A stretch of DNA of 64,000 nt from Bacteroides sp. M10 (GTDB taxonomy: Bacteria > Bacteroidota > Bacteroidia > Bacteroidales > Bacteroidaceae): the NCBI RefSeq assembly GCF_014334015.1, contig NZ_CP060488.1, positions 826,501-890,500 of the forward strand. Reading direction: 5' to 3'. The position numbers were made by a program, and so were the translations under genes. Below, in pieces: positions 1 to 7,627 of this stretch (position 1 is the stretch's first letter; every line of letters starts with the position of its first letter). Under the pieces are notes generated by a model, which had not been told where the DNA came from, did no database searches, and saw nothing but the letters and a program-made list of their open reading frames with translations.

Positions 1-1318
1 GTCCGACAACCATACGCACTGTGAGCATGATACAAATCCATGTGGAAAGATATTTAAAAGGCATACGCTGATTGGCATAAGCGGCTGTCAACGCATACAG
101 AATCATCATACCCGTAGCACGGATAATGACCGCATACTTCAAGCGTTCAAAAACTCCAGCTGTCTGCACCTCGAAATACATAAAAACAGCCGATAAAGAA
201 AGGAAAAAAAATCCCATCGCAAACAAATACTTAAAATGCAATCCTTTCCCCCCTAGCACCATGGCAACCACAGCCCCAATGACATAACCTACCATACACC
301 AATTACCCAACGAGGCATTCTGTAGATTATCGAGATGCATACCCACTCCTGCAAATACATTGACAAACATTGCACTGGAGTTTACCACCATCAACAACAG
401 ATAAAGTAATGCTCCCATGCGTATGGTACGCAGTTTAAATGCCTCCAACAAAACATAGGGCGATCGACGGGTGGCATCCATATAAAGAAAGATTCCCGCA
501 AAGAGGATACCGATAACAGTGGTCCAACGAATAGATTCGTCATCATACCAATCGAGAACTTTTCCATACACTAACACATAAGTGAAACAGGTCAATGAAA
601 TGCAGAATGCAGTAACATTGCCGAACTTACGGAAATTAATAGGAAAGTGCCCGGGAAACTTATAATTGGGCATGGTAGTTAATAAAATCAAGATAGAAAC
701 CAGGAGAACACCCATCATAAAATAATATACATACTTCCATTCATATTCAAAAGACAACCAAGCAGTCAATGCCGTGCCCAACTGCCCCAAAATCATAAAA
801 AACAGGTAAACAGCAGGCTGGCTCACACATCTCTCTATGTCCAGTTTATTCCAACCGGCAGCATCTTTTGGTTCCAATCCCGGAGTAATGTTGCGGGTAG
901 CTTCCATTCCACCTGCATACCAAATGAGCGTAAACAGATTGACCATCATCAATACCATACGCAGAAAACCTGTCAGAAGACTGCAAAGCGCCAATAGAAA
1001 AATACTATCCGTCTTGGCACAGATATAGCTGAATATATACATGAGCGCAAACCCGACAATACACATCATCTTCTCCCTCCGTACACATACCAACTGATAC
1101 AGAAAAGGAGCAAATGCAGCCATACCTATAGAGGTTACAAAATTAGCAAACTGGATATGCTCGGATATAATACCAAGCCCGCTCATCATTTCAGTACTGT
1201 TCACCGAATAGACCCCACCTACCGTAAGAATCGGCAGAAAGAAAAATAACAGAATGATAATACCCAGCGGTTTGGGCATCCAGCTATAGAAAGGATAATT
1301 TTTAGGATAAGAGGGCAT
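1..1318 (-). CDS. MFS multidrug permease, EmrB/DHA2-like (3' part beyond window)
   Basis: An open frame runs from an ATG at 1318 to the window edge (439 codons visible, C-terminus missing). The translation begins MPSYPKNYPFYSW and is almost entirely hydrophobic, with at least ten predicted membrane segments separated by short charged loops. This fits a 12-14 segment major-facilitator drug or acid exporter in the inner membrane. I call it EmrB/DHA2-like mainly from context: an HlyD/EmrA-type adaptor and a TolC-type channel lie directly upstream in the same direction, 71 bp and further away, which is the usual layout of a tripartite pump. No substrate can be read. The assignment to MFS is good; the subfamily is inferred. 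Confidence 0.8.
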   Translation of the reverse strand, partial: MPSYPKNYPFYSWMPKPLGIIILLFFFLPILTVGGVYSVNSTEMMSGLGIISEHIQFANFVTSIGMAAFAPFLYQLVCVRREKMMCIVGFALMYIFSYICAKTDSIFLLALCSLLTGFLRMVLMMVNLFTLIWYAGGMEATRNITPGLEPKDAAGWNKLDIERCVSQPAVYLFFMILGQLGTALTAWLSFEYEWKYVYYFMMGVLLVSILILLTTMPNYKFPGHFPINFRKFGNVTAFCISLTCFTYVLVYGKVLDWYDDESIRWTTVIGILFAGIFLYMDATRRSPYVLLEAFKLRTIRMGALLYLLLMVVNSSAMFVNVFAGVGMHLDNLQNASLGNWCMVGYVIGAVVAMVLGGKGLHFKYLFAMGFFFLSLSAVFMYFEVQTAGVFERLKYAVIIRATGMMILYALTAAYANQRMPFKYLSTWICIMLTVRMVVG

Positions 1319-1389
1319 CGGGTTCAATTAAAGATTATAAATTAAAAGTTAAAAGAGAGATATAGCGCAGGAAAAGATGACGGGGATTA

Positions 1390-2481
1390 TTAGAGTTTGG
1401 CTTTCACCACTACCATCATGCCTGCCGCCAGCCGTTCATTATCTTCTTTAGATAAATCCGTGAAATCGATTCGTACGGGAATACGCTGCTGAATCTTCAC
1501 AAAGTTACCAGCCGAATTATCCGTCGGCACCAACGAATATTTAGATCCGGTAGCTCCTGATATAGAAGTTACCTTTCCTTTAAATTCTTTATCACTGATG
1601 GCGTCTACCGTGACAGACACTTCCTGTCCGACGTGTAAATTCTCAATTTGTGTCTCCTTATAATTAGCAACAATCCATTTCTGGGTATCAGGAAGAATAT
1701 ACGTAATGGTTTGCCCTGCCGAAATAAACTGCCCTTCTTCTAACGAACGACGACCGAGTTTTCCGTCACAGGGAGCTACCACCACTGTGTAAGACAGATT
1801 CAAGCGAGCCATTTCAAGTGCAGCTGTTGCTCTCTGAATCGCCGCTTCGGTACTCACACGACGGTAAGACACTTCATCCACACCAGAGAGCGCAGCTTTC
1901 TTTTGCCTCTTCGTAGCTTCCAGTTTTTTACGCGTAGCTTCATAATCCGTAACAATCTGCTCCAGTTGGATAGGAGTAGCCGCATTTCGTTTCACCAGAT
2001 TCTCATACCGCTTCCGGTCTTTTTCCAGTTTCGACAACCGCACTTCAATCTCGGCAATAGACGCATCGTAAACGGACGCTGTAGTTTGCGTAGTATTAAG
2101 TGTTGCGTTAATGACCGTTGCACCGGCTTGTGCATCTTTCAACGCAGCTTCTGCTTCCATGACTCGGATTTTATATTCACGGTCGTCAAGCACGAGCAAA
2201 GTGTCTCCTTTATGTACCTCCTGATGTTCTGTAAAGTAAATCTTGCCAATGTAGCCCGAAGCACGCAAATTGATAGGCGACACATATTGTTCTATTTGCG
2301 CATCGTTACTCGTCTCCGTCTGACTATAATTCAGAAAAAGACAGATCACTTCAATCACTCCCCAGACGATTATAGCTACTCCGAGAAGGCTGACCGCAAT
2401 TTGCCAGCGGCGAAGCTTTTTCATTTTCTTTGCTTTCTCCTGATGACTAATAGAAGGGATGTTATTCTCCATTGTTTCCAT
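1390..2481 (-). CDS. HlyD/EmrA-family periplasmic adaptor (membrane fusion) protein
   Basis: The 363-residue protein has one N-terminal membrane anchor (about residues 26-50), then half of a lipoyl/barrel-sandwich motif (about 65-105), an alanine- and charge-rich alpha-hairpin (about 105-225), the second lipoyl half (PCDGKLGRRSLEEGQFI, about 237-253) and a beta-barrel region to the end. This is the standard order for the adaptor that links an inner-membrane exporter to a TolC channel. It sits 21 bp after the TolC gene and 71 bp before the MFS gene, so the three are probably one operon. ATG at 2481 is used; Met4 is an equally possible start. Length is typical for EmrA-type adaptors. Confidence 0.9.
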   Translation of the reverse strand: METMENNIPSISHQEKAKKMKKLRRWQIAVSLLGVAIIVWGVIEVICLFLNYSQTETSNDAQIEQYVSPINLRASGYIGKIYFTEHQEVHKGDTLLVLDDREYKIRVMEAEAALKDAQAGATVINATLNTTQTTASVYDASIAEIEVRLSKLEKDRKRYENLVKRNAATPIQLEQIVTDYEATRKKLEATKRQKKAALSGVDEVSYRRVSTEAAIQRATAALEMARLNLSYTVVVAPCDGKLGRRSLEEGQFISAGQTITYILPDTQKWIVANYKETQIENLHVGQEVSVTVDAISDKEFKGKVTSISGATGSKYSLVPTDNSAGNFVKIQQRIPVRIDFTDLSKEDNERLAAGMMVVVKAKL

Positions 2482-2502
2482 ATTTATGATTGTTATTTAC
2501 GA

Positions 2503-3834
2503 TTATTTGAGTAATGATTCTATTTGTCCGGTCAGTTTAAGCAACATCAGGTTAGTCACCCGATAATTATAATGTGCACTGATATAGTTGTTTTGTGCTT
2601 CGCTCATTTGCATCTCGTCCTGCAACACTTCTGTCATAGAAGCGATACCCTCCCGATAACGGTCGGAGGTGACTGCATATACATCTTCGGCAAGCAAATA
2701 ATTATCTTTCTGTTTCTTAAAATTACGCTGGTTGTTCATCAGGTCGTTCACGGCATTCAGATATTGAGTTTGTAGATTCTTACGGGCATCTTCCCATGCC
2801 AACTTACTGTTCTCTATATCAATCATTGCCTTTCTAATTTTATAGGTTTTATCCAGCCCGTCGAAAATAGGGATACGTAAAGTCAGCCCCACTCCATAAG
2901 AACGAAACCAGTGATTGGACGGACCGGAGTGAAACCAATGGTACCCTTTATCCGTATAAGCGGCATACCGCCAACTTCCTGTCAGGCTAAGAGAAGGGAT
3001 ATAGCCGTTAGTGATTATCCTCTTTTGCCGCTCCGCTAATTGTACATGCGATTGTGAAAGTTGAAGTTCATAGATATTTTCCGACAAGCCGGTCAAGGCT
3101 ACCGTAGTAATACTATCTGTATTGACGGGCGTTAGTGCGATTTCTTTTTCCGCCGGATAATCCATAATATATTTCAGCATATTCAATTGCTGTTTCATCA
3201 TTGCCTGCGCATTATCATATTGTACTTGCAGATTCTCTAAATTGATATTTACTCTTTTCAGGTCGACTTCCATAGACATTCCGTTATCGAAAAAAGCCTG
3301 TGTAATATCTCTCAACTCTTTCAGGCGGGTGATATTAGCTTTTATCAACATGATCTGCTCGGCTGTGACTTGCCCGAGATAATACATCTTACTGATTTGA
3401 AGGATAACATCTTCCCTAGCTTTTCCATAAGACAAGCGACTGATTTCTTCCATCACTTTAGCTATGGACATTGAAGTATAAAGAGTCTGATTGAAAAGGG
3501 GCATTTGCATTTCCAGTCCCGCATTAGCAGAATGTTGCAATGTCTCCGTTATATTATAAGGAACACCATAAGAGGACCCGTCAGTAACCGATACCGGGGG
3601 ATCAAAATTATTATTGTAACCGGCTATTGCATTAATCTGCGGCAATAGTTTCGAACGGTTTTCAGATACACCATATTTATTTTTTTGTATTTCTTTGCGC
3701 TTCCCTTCTAACAACAAGTTATTATCAATACCAATACGGAGACAATCCTCTAATGTCAGAACCTCCGCTTCCTGTGCTTTTCCATTTAGCACAAACAAGA
3801 AGAAAAAGGAAAAAGTGAATAGTAGTCTTTTCAT
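2503..3834 (-). CDS. TolC-family outer-membrane efflux protein
   Basis: The 443-residue protein has a signal peptide (MKRLLFTFSFFFLFVLNGKAQ) and then two related halves of long amphipathic helices and short beta stretches, as in TolC/OprM outer-membrane channels. Phrases such as LTLEDCLRIGIDNN near the N-terminus and LRIPIFDGLDKTYKIRKA about residue 325 are typical of the family in Bacteroidota. It is the first gene of the efflux operon. A TAAATTTG box on the minus strand (3865-3858) could be its -7 element, about 30 bp before the ATG; no good -33 box is seen at the right distance. The trimeric channel would complete the pump with the adaptor and MFS permease. Confidence 0.92.
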   Translation of the reverse strand: MKRLLFTFSFFFLFVLNGKAQEAEVLTLEDCLRIGIDNNLLLEGKRKEIQKNKYGVSENRSKLLPQINAIAGYNNNFDPPVSVTDGSSYGVPYNITETLQHSANAGLEMQMPLFNQTLYTSMSIAKVMEEISRLSYGKAREDVILQISKMYYLGQVTAEQIMLIKANITRLKELRDITQAFFDNGMSMEVDLKRVNINLENLQVQYDNAQAMMKQQLNMLKYIMDYPAEKEIALTPVNTDSITTVALTGLSENIYELQLSQSHVQLAERQKRIITNGYIPSLSLTGSWRYAAYTDKGYHWFHSGPSNHWFRSYGVGLTLRIPIFDGLDKTYKIRKAMIDIENSKLAWEDARKNLQTQYLNAVNDLMNNQRNFKKQKDNYLLAEDVYAVTSDRYREGIASMTEVLQDEMQMSEAQNNYISAHYNYRVTNLMLLKLTGQIESLLK

Positions 3835-3981
3835 AATATATGCTCTATTATTGGCTACAAATTTAGCAGCTTACAGCCTAACAAGACTATCCACAAACTA
3901 TTTGTTTATATTCACATTTTCCTTTTTCAACGTATGTATGAGTATATCTCTCTTCATATATAAAAACTGAAATCCTCTTTC

Positions 3982-4077
3982 AACCTATCACCAGCATTAT
4001 CAAACCCTTTATCCATAGTATTTTCAGAGCAGTGATAGGTTATCGGTAACCTATCACCTTATCTATCACCTATCACC
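3982..4077. repeat. CCTATCACC repeat cluster with a 10-bp inverted repeat
   Basis: The 320-bp stretch 3835-4154 has no convincing gene. It holds direct copies of AACCTATCACC at 3982 and 4048, two shorter copies ending at 4070 and 4077, and one inverted copy (GTGATAGGTT, 4032-4041) that pairs perfectly with AACCTATCAC (4048-4057) across ATCGGT. A 30-codon ORF begins at ATG 4098 (MAKKNVNTFLIVF) and ends inside the neighbouring array at 4190; I do not regard it as a gene. The repeats could be protein-binding sites or a remnant of a mobile or replication region; function unknown. Confidence 0.6.
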
Positions 4078-4154
4078 ATCTAAATTAAATAAGAGTTATG
4101 GCTAAAAAGAACGTCAACACGTTCTTAATTGTCTTTCCCGTATTGATACGACTT

Positions 4155-4281
4155 GTTTCAAGCCGTGGAACTATCAGTTTCAAGCGTTAGAAACTAAAGT
4201 TTCAAGGCGAGGAAACAAGAGTTTCACACTGATGAAACAAAAGTTTCACGCCGGAGAAACTGTAGTTTCAAATGAGGGAAC
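4155..4281. repeat. Six-unit tandem array with exact 22-bp period (GTTTCA-N7-GAAAC-N4)
   Basis: GTTTCA begins at 4155, 4177, 4199, 4221, 4243 and 4265, exactly every 22 bp. Each unit closes with GAAAC (GAAC in units 1 and 6), so the junctions between units read GAAACTnnAGTTTC-like palindromes, while the 7-bp inside each unit varies. The sixth unit ends at GAAC 4278-4281, where the IS91-type element begins; a seventh unit continues beyond the element at 6712. Period, order and spacing are read directly; function is unknown. Confidence 0.85.
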
Positions 4282-4288
4282 GATATAG

Positions 4289-4319
4289 GGCTCCGTGTGT
4301 CCGTAGGACATTTGGAGCC
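4289..4319. other. oriIS-like hairpin at the IS91 left end
   Basis: GGCTCC (4289-4294) pairs with GGAGCC (4314-4319), and inside it TGTCC (4298-4302) pairs with GGACA (4306-4310) around a GTA loop, with a symmetric 3-nt internal loop. It lies 8 bp inside the element, next to the GAAC target and beyond the transposase 3' end, where IS91 elements keep their rolling-circle origin. Confidence 0.65.
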
Positions 4320-4547
4320 TTTGTTGTACGCTCTCCTTATTATGGGTATTCATCTCTCTTTTCTCTTTTTCGTATAATCTAATATTTTTGTTCGTTCTTT
4401 GTTTTTCAGTGTTTTTTGTTCATCTTCCTAGCTTCCTCCAGTCTTGTTCTTCCTTCTTTTGCCGTTTTTTCTTTCGTTTCCGTTCACTATAAGCACTAGT
4501 AATCTTCCCCCGCCACCCATTAGATTTCAGAGGTATCCTTTAAATGC

Positions 4548-5696
4548 TTAAAATACAGATTCTTGAAGTTTTGCTTCGAACCTGTTTGGTGGTGCTCTTG
4601 TACGGGCAAATACCTCTACAGTCACCATCTGTGCCTTTCCACAATGCTTGCACAGATTATATTCTTCCCAATTCTGCTTGCACACCTCCGTCCATATCTT
4701 CTTTCCCCTCTTCATTGAAGAAGGCGTAACATCCATCTGTATCTGTATGTTTCTTAGTTTCTCCCTGTTACAGCCAGCCAGAAACCCATAATGGCGTATA
4801 CGTACAAATCCATGCGGAAGGATATGCAGACTGTATTGATGCAGAAACTCTTCTCCTGTGAGCTCACGCTCTTTGTGCTTACCTGCCGCCCGGTAATCTT
4901 TGTAATCAAAGGTCACAGTCCTGTCCGTCACATTCTTAATCCGGTTGTTACTGATAGCTACCCGGTGTGAGTACCTCCCCAAGTATTCCAACACTTTGCC
5001 CGCTCCACAAAAAGGCGATTTACTGTAAACGATCCATTCCGTACGGAATAGCTTCTTTCTGATCTGTGGCGTGACATCCGCCTGTCTGGTGAGTGCCGCC
5101 ATAAATTTAGCTCTGAACACCTTGCTCATAGCTTTGACCGGAAACAGGAACGGGCTCTCTTTACCGGATGAGGAAAGTTTCTTCCACATACCGTTATTGT
5201 CCAGTCCCCCACAGGGAACAATGCAATGCAAATGGGGGTGATAATGCAAATTACTTCCCCAGGTATGCAGTACGGATATCATTCCCCCCTGTACCCCTTT
5301 GTTGCGGGCAAAGGTGCTCAAAGTATCCCAAGCGGCACTGAACAGAGAGTTGTAGACAGTTCTCATGTTGCCCAATGATACCGGATCCAATGCATCGGGC
5401 AGAGTGAAAACCACATGAAAGTATTTTACCGGAAGCAGGTCTTCCTTGCGGGCTTGTATCCATAACTCACGTTCCACTCCCTGACATTTGGGGCAATGCC
5501 GGTTGCGGCAGCTGTTGTAGCTGACACGTATGGCACCACATTCAGGGCAGGCATCCACATGACCTCCCAGTTCAGCGGTACGGCATTGTTCCAGATGGCC
5601 AAAAACTTTGCGAACTTGTGGGCAGGGGGCATATTTCTCATAAAACAGAGCTTTAAAGCGGGAGATTATCTGCGCAACTTCAAACTTCGTTCTCAT
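4548..5696 (-). CDS. IS91-family transposase (Y2 HUH nuclease)
   Basis: The 382-residue protein starts with a zinc-finger region (Cys50, Cys53, Cys63, Cys68, Cys71 in CPECGA and CRNRHCPKC). It then has the HUH metal-binding motif in HYHPHLH (151-157, HLH 155-157) and the paired tyrosines of YLGRY (Tyr238 and Tyr242) followed by SHRVAISN. These are the hallmarks of the IS91 rolling-circle transposases, and the length is full for the family. A further CKHCGK lies near the C-terminus. Its start overlaps the end of the recombinase gene by 17 bp, so the two are probably translated from one message. All catalytic residues are present, so the protein may be active. Confidence 0.95.
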   Translation of the reverse strand: MRTKFEVAQIISRFKALFYEKYAPCPQVRKVFGHLEQCRTAELGGHVDACPECGAIRVSYNSCRNRHCPKCQGVERELWIQARKEDLLPVKYFHVVFTLPDALDPVSLGNMRTVYNSLFSAAWDTLSTFARNKGVQGGMISVLHTWGSNLHYHPHLHCIVPCGGLDNNGMWKKLSSSGKESPFLFPVKAMSKVFRAKFMAALTRQADVTPQIRKKLFRTEWIVYSKSPFCGAGKVLEYLGRYSHRVAISNNRIKNVTDRTVTFDYKDYRAAGKHKERELTGEEFLHQYSLHILPHGFVRIRHYGFLAGCNREKLRNIQIQMDVTPSSMKRGKKIWTEVCKQNWEEYNLCKHCGKAQMVTVEVFARTRAPPNRFEAKLQESVF

Positions 5697-6591
5697 CCTT
5701 GTGGGGCTGATTCACTCCAGCTATTACCCTGTCAAGTGGACTAAAGGACTTTCCACCTTGCTCAAGCCGGCTTATATGAAGATAAGTCATGGTTGTAGTA
5801 ATGTTCGTATGCCCCAAAAGATCCCGGATGCGTAGGAGGTTTTCACCAAACTCCAACAAATGAGTGGCGTAACTGTGACGCAGGGTATGCAAAGTACAGG
5901 GTTTACGGATACCGGCAAGCAATACGGCTTCACGAAACAAAGTGCGGATGACTTCCTCGCTAATTGGATGCCCCGGTGTGCTGTTAAAGAGATAGAACTT
6001 GGGCTGATATCTGGAAAAGTATGCGCGCAAATCCAACAGGGTTTGCGCCGATAAAGGAACATACCGGTCCTTTTTTCCTTTGCCCTGATAAATCAACACT
6101 TGCATGCGACGGCTGTCAATATGGGAGATTTGCATATGACGAAGTTCGCTTACCCGAAGACCGCACGAGTAAATAAGAGAAAAAATAGCTCGCGAACGAA
6201 GACCCTCACAACTAGAGAGAAACAGAAGAATCTCCTCGCACGAAAAAACGACAGGGAGCTTCTTGGACTTGCGGATACGCGGAAGAGAAAAATGCCAGGC
6301 GGAAAGAGACATCATCTTGCGGTAGCAACGAAGGCTATAAATGGTGTGCTTGAACTTACTGATTTTACAGGAATTGCCAGAAGAAAGACAACTCAAGTAA
6401 TCACGAACCTCCTCCTGACTCAAGTCTTCAGGAACTTTCTTGAAATGGAAACAAAGCGTAGCTAACTGGTGACAGTAACCGGTAATGGTACCCGAAGAAT
6501 ACTGTTGAACATGAAGTTCTTTACTAAACTTTTCGTACTTTTGCCTAAACTCTGGAATAGAGTCACAGGCACGCTCAATTATACTTGCCAT
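5680..6591 (-). CDS. Tyrosine recombinase encoded by the IS91-type element
   Basis: The 303-residue protein has an N-terminal SAM-like core-binding domain and a C-terminal catalytic domain with the complete tyrosine-recombinase set: Arg146 (GLRVSEL), a Lys in GKGKKDR (about 171-174), His235-x-x-Arg238 (HTLRH), His261 (LLGHTN) and nucleophile Tyr270 (MTYLH). It lies directly upstream of the transposase with a 17-bp overlap. Recombinase genes paired with IS91-like transposases occur in some members of the family; its role in their transposition is not settled. Phage or integron origin is less likely because both ends of the element enclose it. The start at ATG 6591 gives a protein of normal length. 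Confidence 0.9.
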   Translation of the reverse strand: MASIIERACDSIPEFRQKYEKFSKELHVQQYSSGTITGYCHQLATLCFHFKKVPEDLSQEEVRDYLSCLSSGNSCKISKFKHTIYSLRCYRKMMSLSAWHFSLPRIRKSKKLPVVFSCEEILLFLSSCEGLRSRAIFSLIYSCGLRVSELRHMQISHIDSRRMQVLIYQGKGKKDRYVPLSAQTLLDLRAYFSRYQPKFYLFNSTPGHPISEEVIRTLFREAVLLAGIRKPCTLHTLRHSYATHLLEFGENLLRIRDLLGHTNITTTMTYLHISRLEQGGKSFSPLDRVIAGVNQPHKDENEV

Positions 6592-6650
6592 AATGAAAAT
6601 GTTTTTTTGTTGGAAAATTGATTGTTACTCCAAAGTACAACAAAAAAACG

Positions 6651-6696
6651 ATCCCGCATGCAGAAAGCGAAACTTTAGCTATTACGTATGCGGGAT
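6651..6696. other. Subterminal inverted repeat at the IS91 right (terIS) end
   Basis: ATCCCGCAT (6651-6659) is a perfect inverted match of ATGCGGGAT (6688-6696) with a 28-nt loop, 10 bp inside the predicted right end. AGTACAAC also occurs twice, at 6634 and 6699, the latter at the boundary. This is upstream of the recombinase gene, where IS91 elements terminate transfer. Confidence 0.5.
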
Positions 6697-6711
6697 TTAG
6701 TACAACTAACA

Positions 6712-6728
6712 GTTTCAGCGCTTGAAAC
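6712..6728. repeat. Seventh unit of the interrupted 22-bp array
   Basis: GTTTCA-GCGCTT-GAAAC lies just outside the right end of the IS element. Joining 4281 to 6707 restores the 22-bp spacing from the sixth unit (4265) and gives a GAACTAACAGTTTC junction like that of unit 1 (GAACTATCAGTTTC). The 155 bp from here to 6884 hold no gene, only the promoter region of the next one. Confidence 0.75.
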
Positions 6729-6845
6729 TACTTTTCATCCAAGGGCATAGATAATATAAGGCCGCAGGAGAAAGTAGAGTCGAGCTTTTGATAGACAAAT
6801 CTCCGCACTTAGTCGATTTTATTTTTATCTGTTCCGATATCTGCT

Positions 6846-6853
6846 TAGCTTTG
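6846..6853 (+). promoter_or_regulatory. Candidate -7 promoter element
   Basis: TAGCTTTG matches the Bacteroides -7 consensus TAnnTTTG, 30 bp before the ATG at 6884. The -33 box at the right distance is only T-rich, so support is partial. It is untouched by the nearby IS insertion. Confidence 0.4.
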
Positions 6854-6883
6854 AGTATTAAAACAAATAAAAGCATAAGAGAG

Positions 6884-7477
6884 ATGAGAAAAAACATGAA
6901 ATTGATAGGATTGGCAGTCTGCTTAACGTGTTGTGCAGGTTTTATAAATGCACAAGAAGCCAATGAGCCGCAAGAAAGGCAACAAGAAAAGCGTCTTCCG
7001 CGTGAGGTGTTGAATCCGGAAAAGGTAGCCACGCAGATGACAGACCAAATGAATAAGTTACTCCAGTTGACAGACAAACAATATAAAAAAATATACAAGC
7101 TAAACCTGAAAGAGCAGAAAGCGTTCTTCAAGGCTATGCAAAATTCGGATGACCAACGTCCGCCAATGGGAGAAGGTCCTGGAATGCGGGGAAGACGCCC
7201 ACCAATGGGTGGAGGCCAACCGCCTATGATGGGAGAAGGTGGTTTTCCCGGCAGAATGGGTGGTGGACCGATGATGAACAAAGATAACAATTCTGCCGAT
7301 TCACAAAAGAAAGTTGCAGAAGCCAAAGAAAAGAAGATAAAAAAGATTCTGACAAAAGAACAGTACGAAAAGTGGCAGGCTGAACAAAATGCCGCACGGA
7401 AAAAGGCTGCTCAAAGAAGAATGCACAAAGATAATCACTCTGGCGAAAAACCGGATTTTGAACAGAAAAATCTCTAA
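6884..7477 (+). CDS. DUF4890-like exported protein with Gly/Met/Pro-rich segment
   Basis: I start the gene at ATG 6884 (197 residues, MRKNMKLIGLAVCL) because it opens with a clear signal peptide ending near FINAQ; a longer frame from 6788 puts an unlike N-terminus in front and begins upstream of the promoter. The mature protein has a charged helical section (QMTDQMNKLLQLTDKQYKK) reminiscent of Spy/CpxP-like periplasmic proteins, then about 45 residues rich in Gly, Met and Pro (for example RRPPMGGGQPPMMGEGG), then a lysine-rich helical tail. The family is common in Bacteroides and has no firm function. A strong terminator follows. Similarity to chaperone-like Spy proteins is only an inference from composition. 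Confidence 0.75.
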   Translation: MRKNMKLIGLAVCLTCCAGFINAQEANEPQERQQEKRLPREVLNPEKVATQMTDQMNKLLQLTDKQYKKIYKLNLKEQKAFFKAMQNSDDQRPPMGEGPGMRGRRPPMGGGQPPMMGEGGFPGRMGGGPMMNKDNNSADSQKKVAEAKEKKIKKILTKEQYEKWQAEQNAARKKAAQRRMHKDNHSGEKPDFEQKNL

Positions 7478-7545
7478 AACATCACACTTAATATATTTCT
7501 ATGAACAGCGTTTGTTTTTCATAATTTTTTAGTGAATGCAAAGTA

Positions 7546-7585
7546 GCGGTTCTCTTCGTGAGGAAGAGAGCCGCCCTTATTTTAT
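7546..7585 (+). terminator. Intrinsic terminator
   Basis: GCGGTTCTCTTC (7546-7557) pairs with GAAGAGAGCCGC (7563-7574) with one G-T pair and a 5-nt loop, followed by CTTATTTTAT. It ends the DUF4890-like gene and also separates it from the convergent YfhO gene. Confidence 0.85.
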
Positions 7586-7627
7586 AACCTTACAATACAC
7601 TATAAGGTTGATGCTATTACATTTTGC

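Larger units (their letters stand above)
4282..6706 (-). mobile_element. IS91-type rolling-circle insertion sequence, about 2.4 kb
   Basis: The element carries a Y2 HUH transposase and an overlapping upstream tyrosine recombinase, both on the minus strand. Its left end, past the 3' end of the transposase gene, abuts GAAC (4278-4281), a known IS91-family target, and has a subterminal hairpin. The right end carries another inverted repeat. The 22-bp period of the interrupted array predicts that flanking DNA resumes at 6707 (TAACA before GTTTC at 6712), which gives these limits. No target duplication is seen, as expected for IS91. Both genes look intact. Confidence 0.8.

Noticed and set aside
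4098..4190. Small gene starting MAKKNVNTFLIVF
   Set aside because: Only 30 codons, ends inside the array whose 22-bp period does not keep reading frame, and there is no supporting signal.
4155..4281. CRISPR array
   Set aside because: Repeat-spacer period is 22 bp with repeats of only 5-6 conserved bases at each end; real CRISPR units are over 45 bp and there are no cas genes near.
5680..6591. Prophage or integron integrase
   Set aside because: It overlaps an IS91 transposase and lies between the two ends of that element; no phage genes or attC sites are near.
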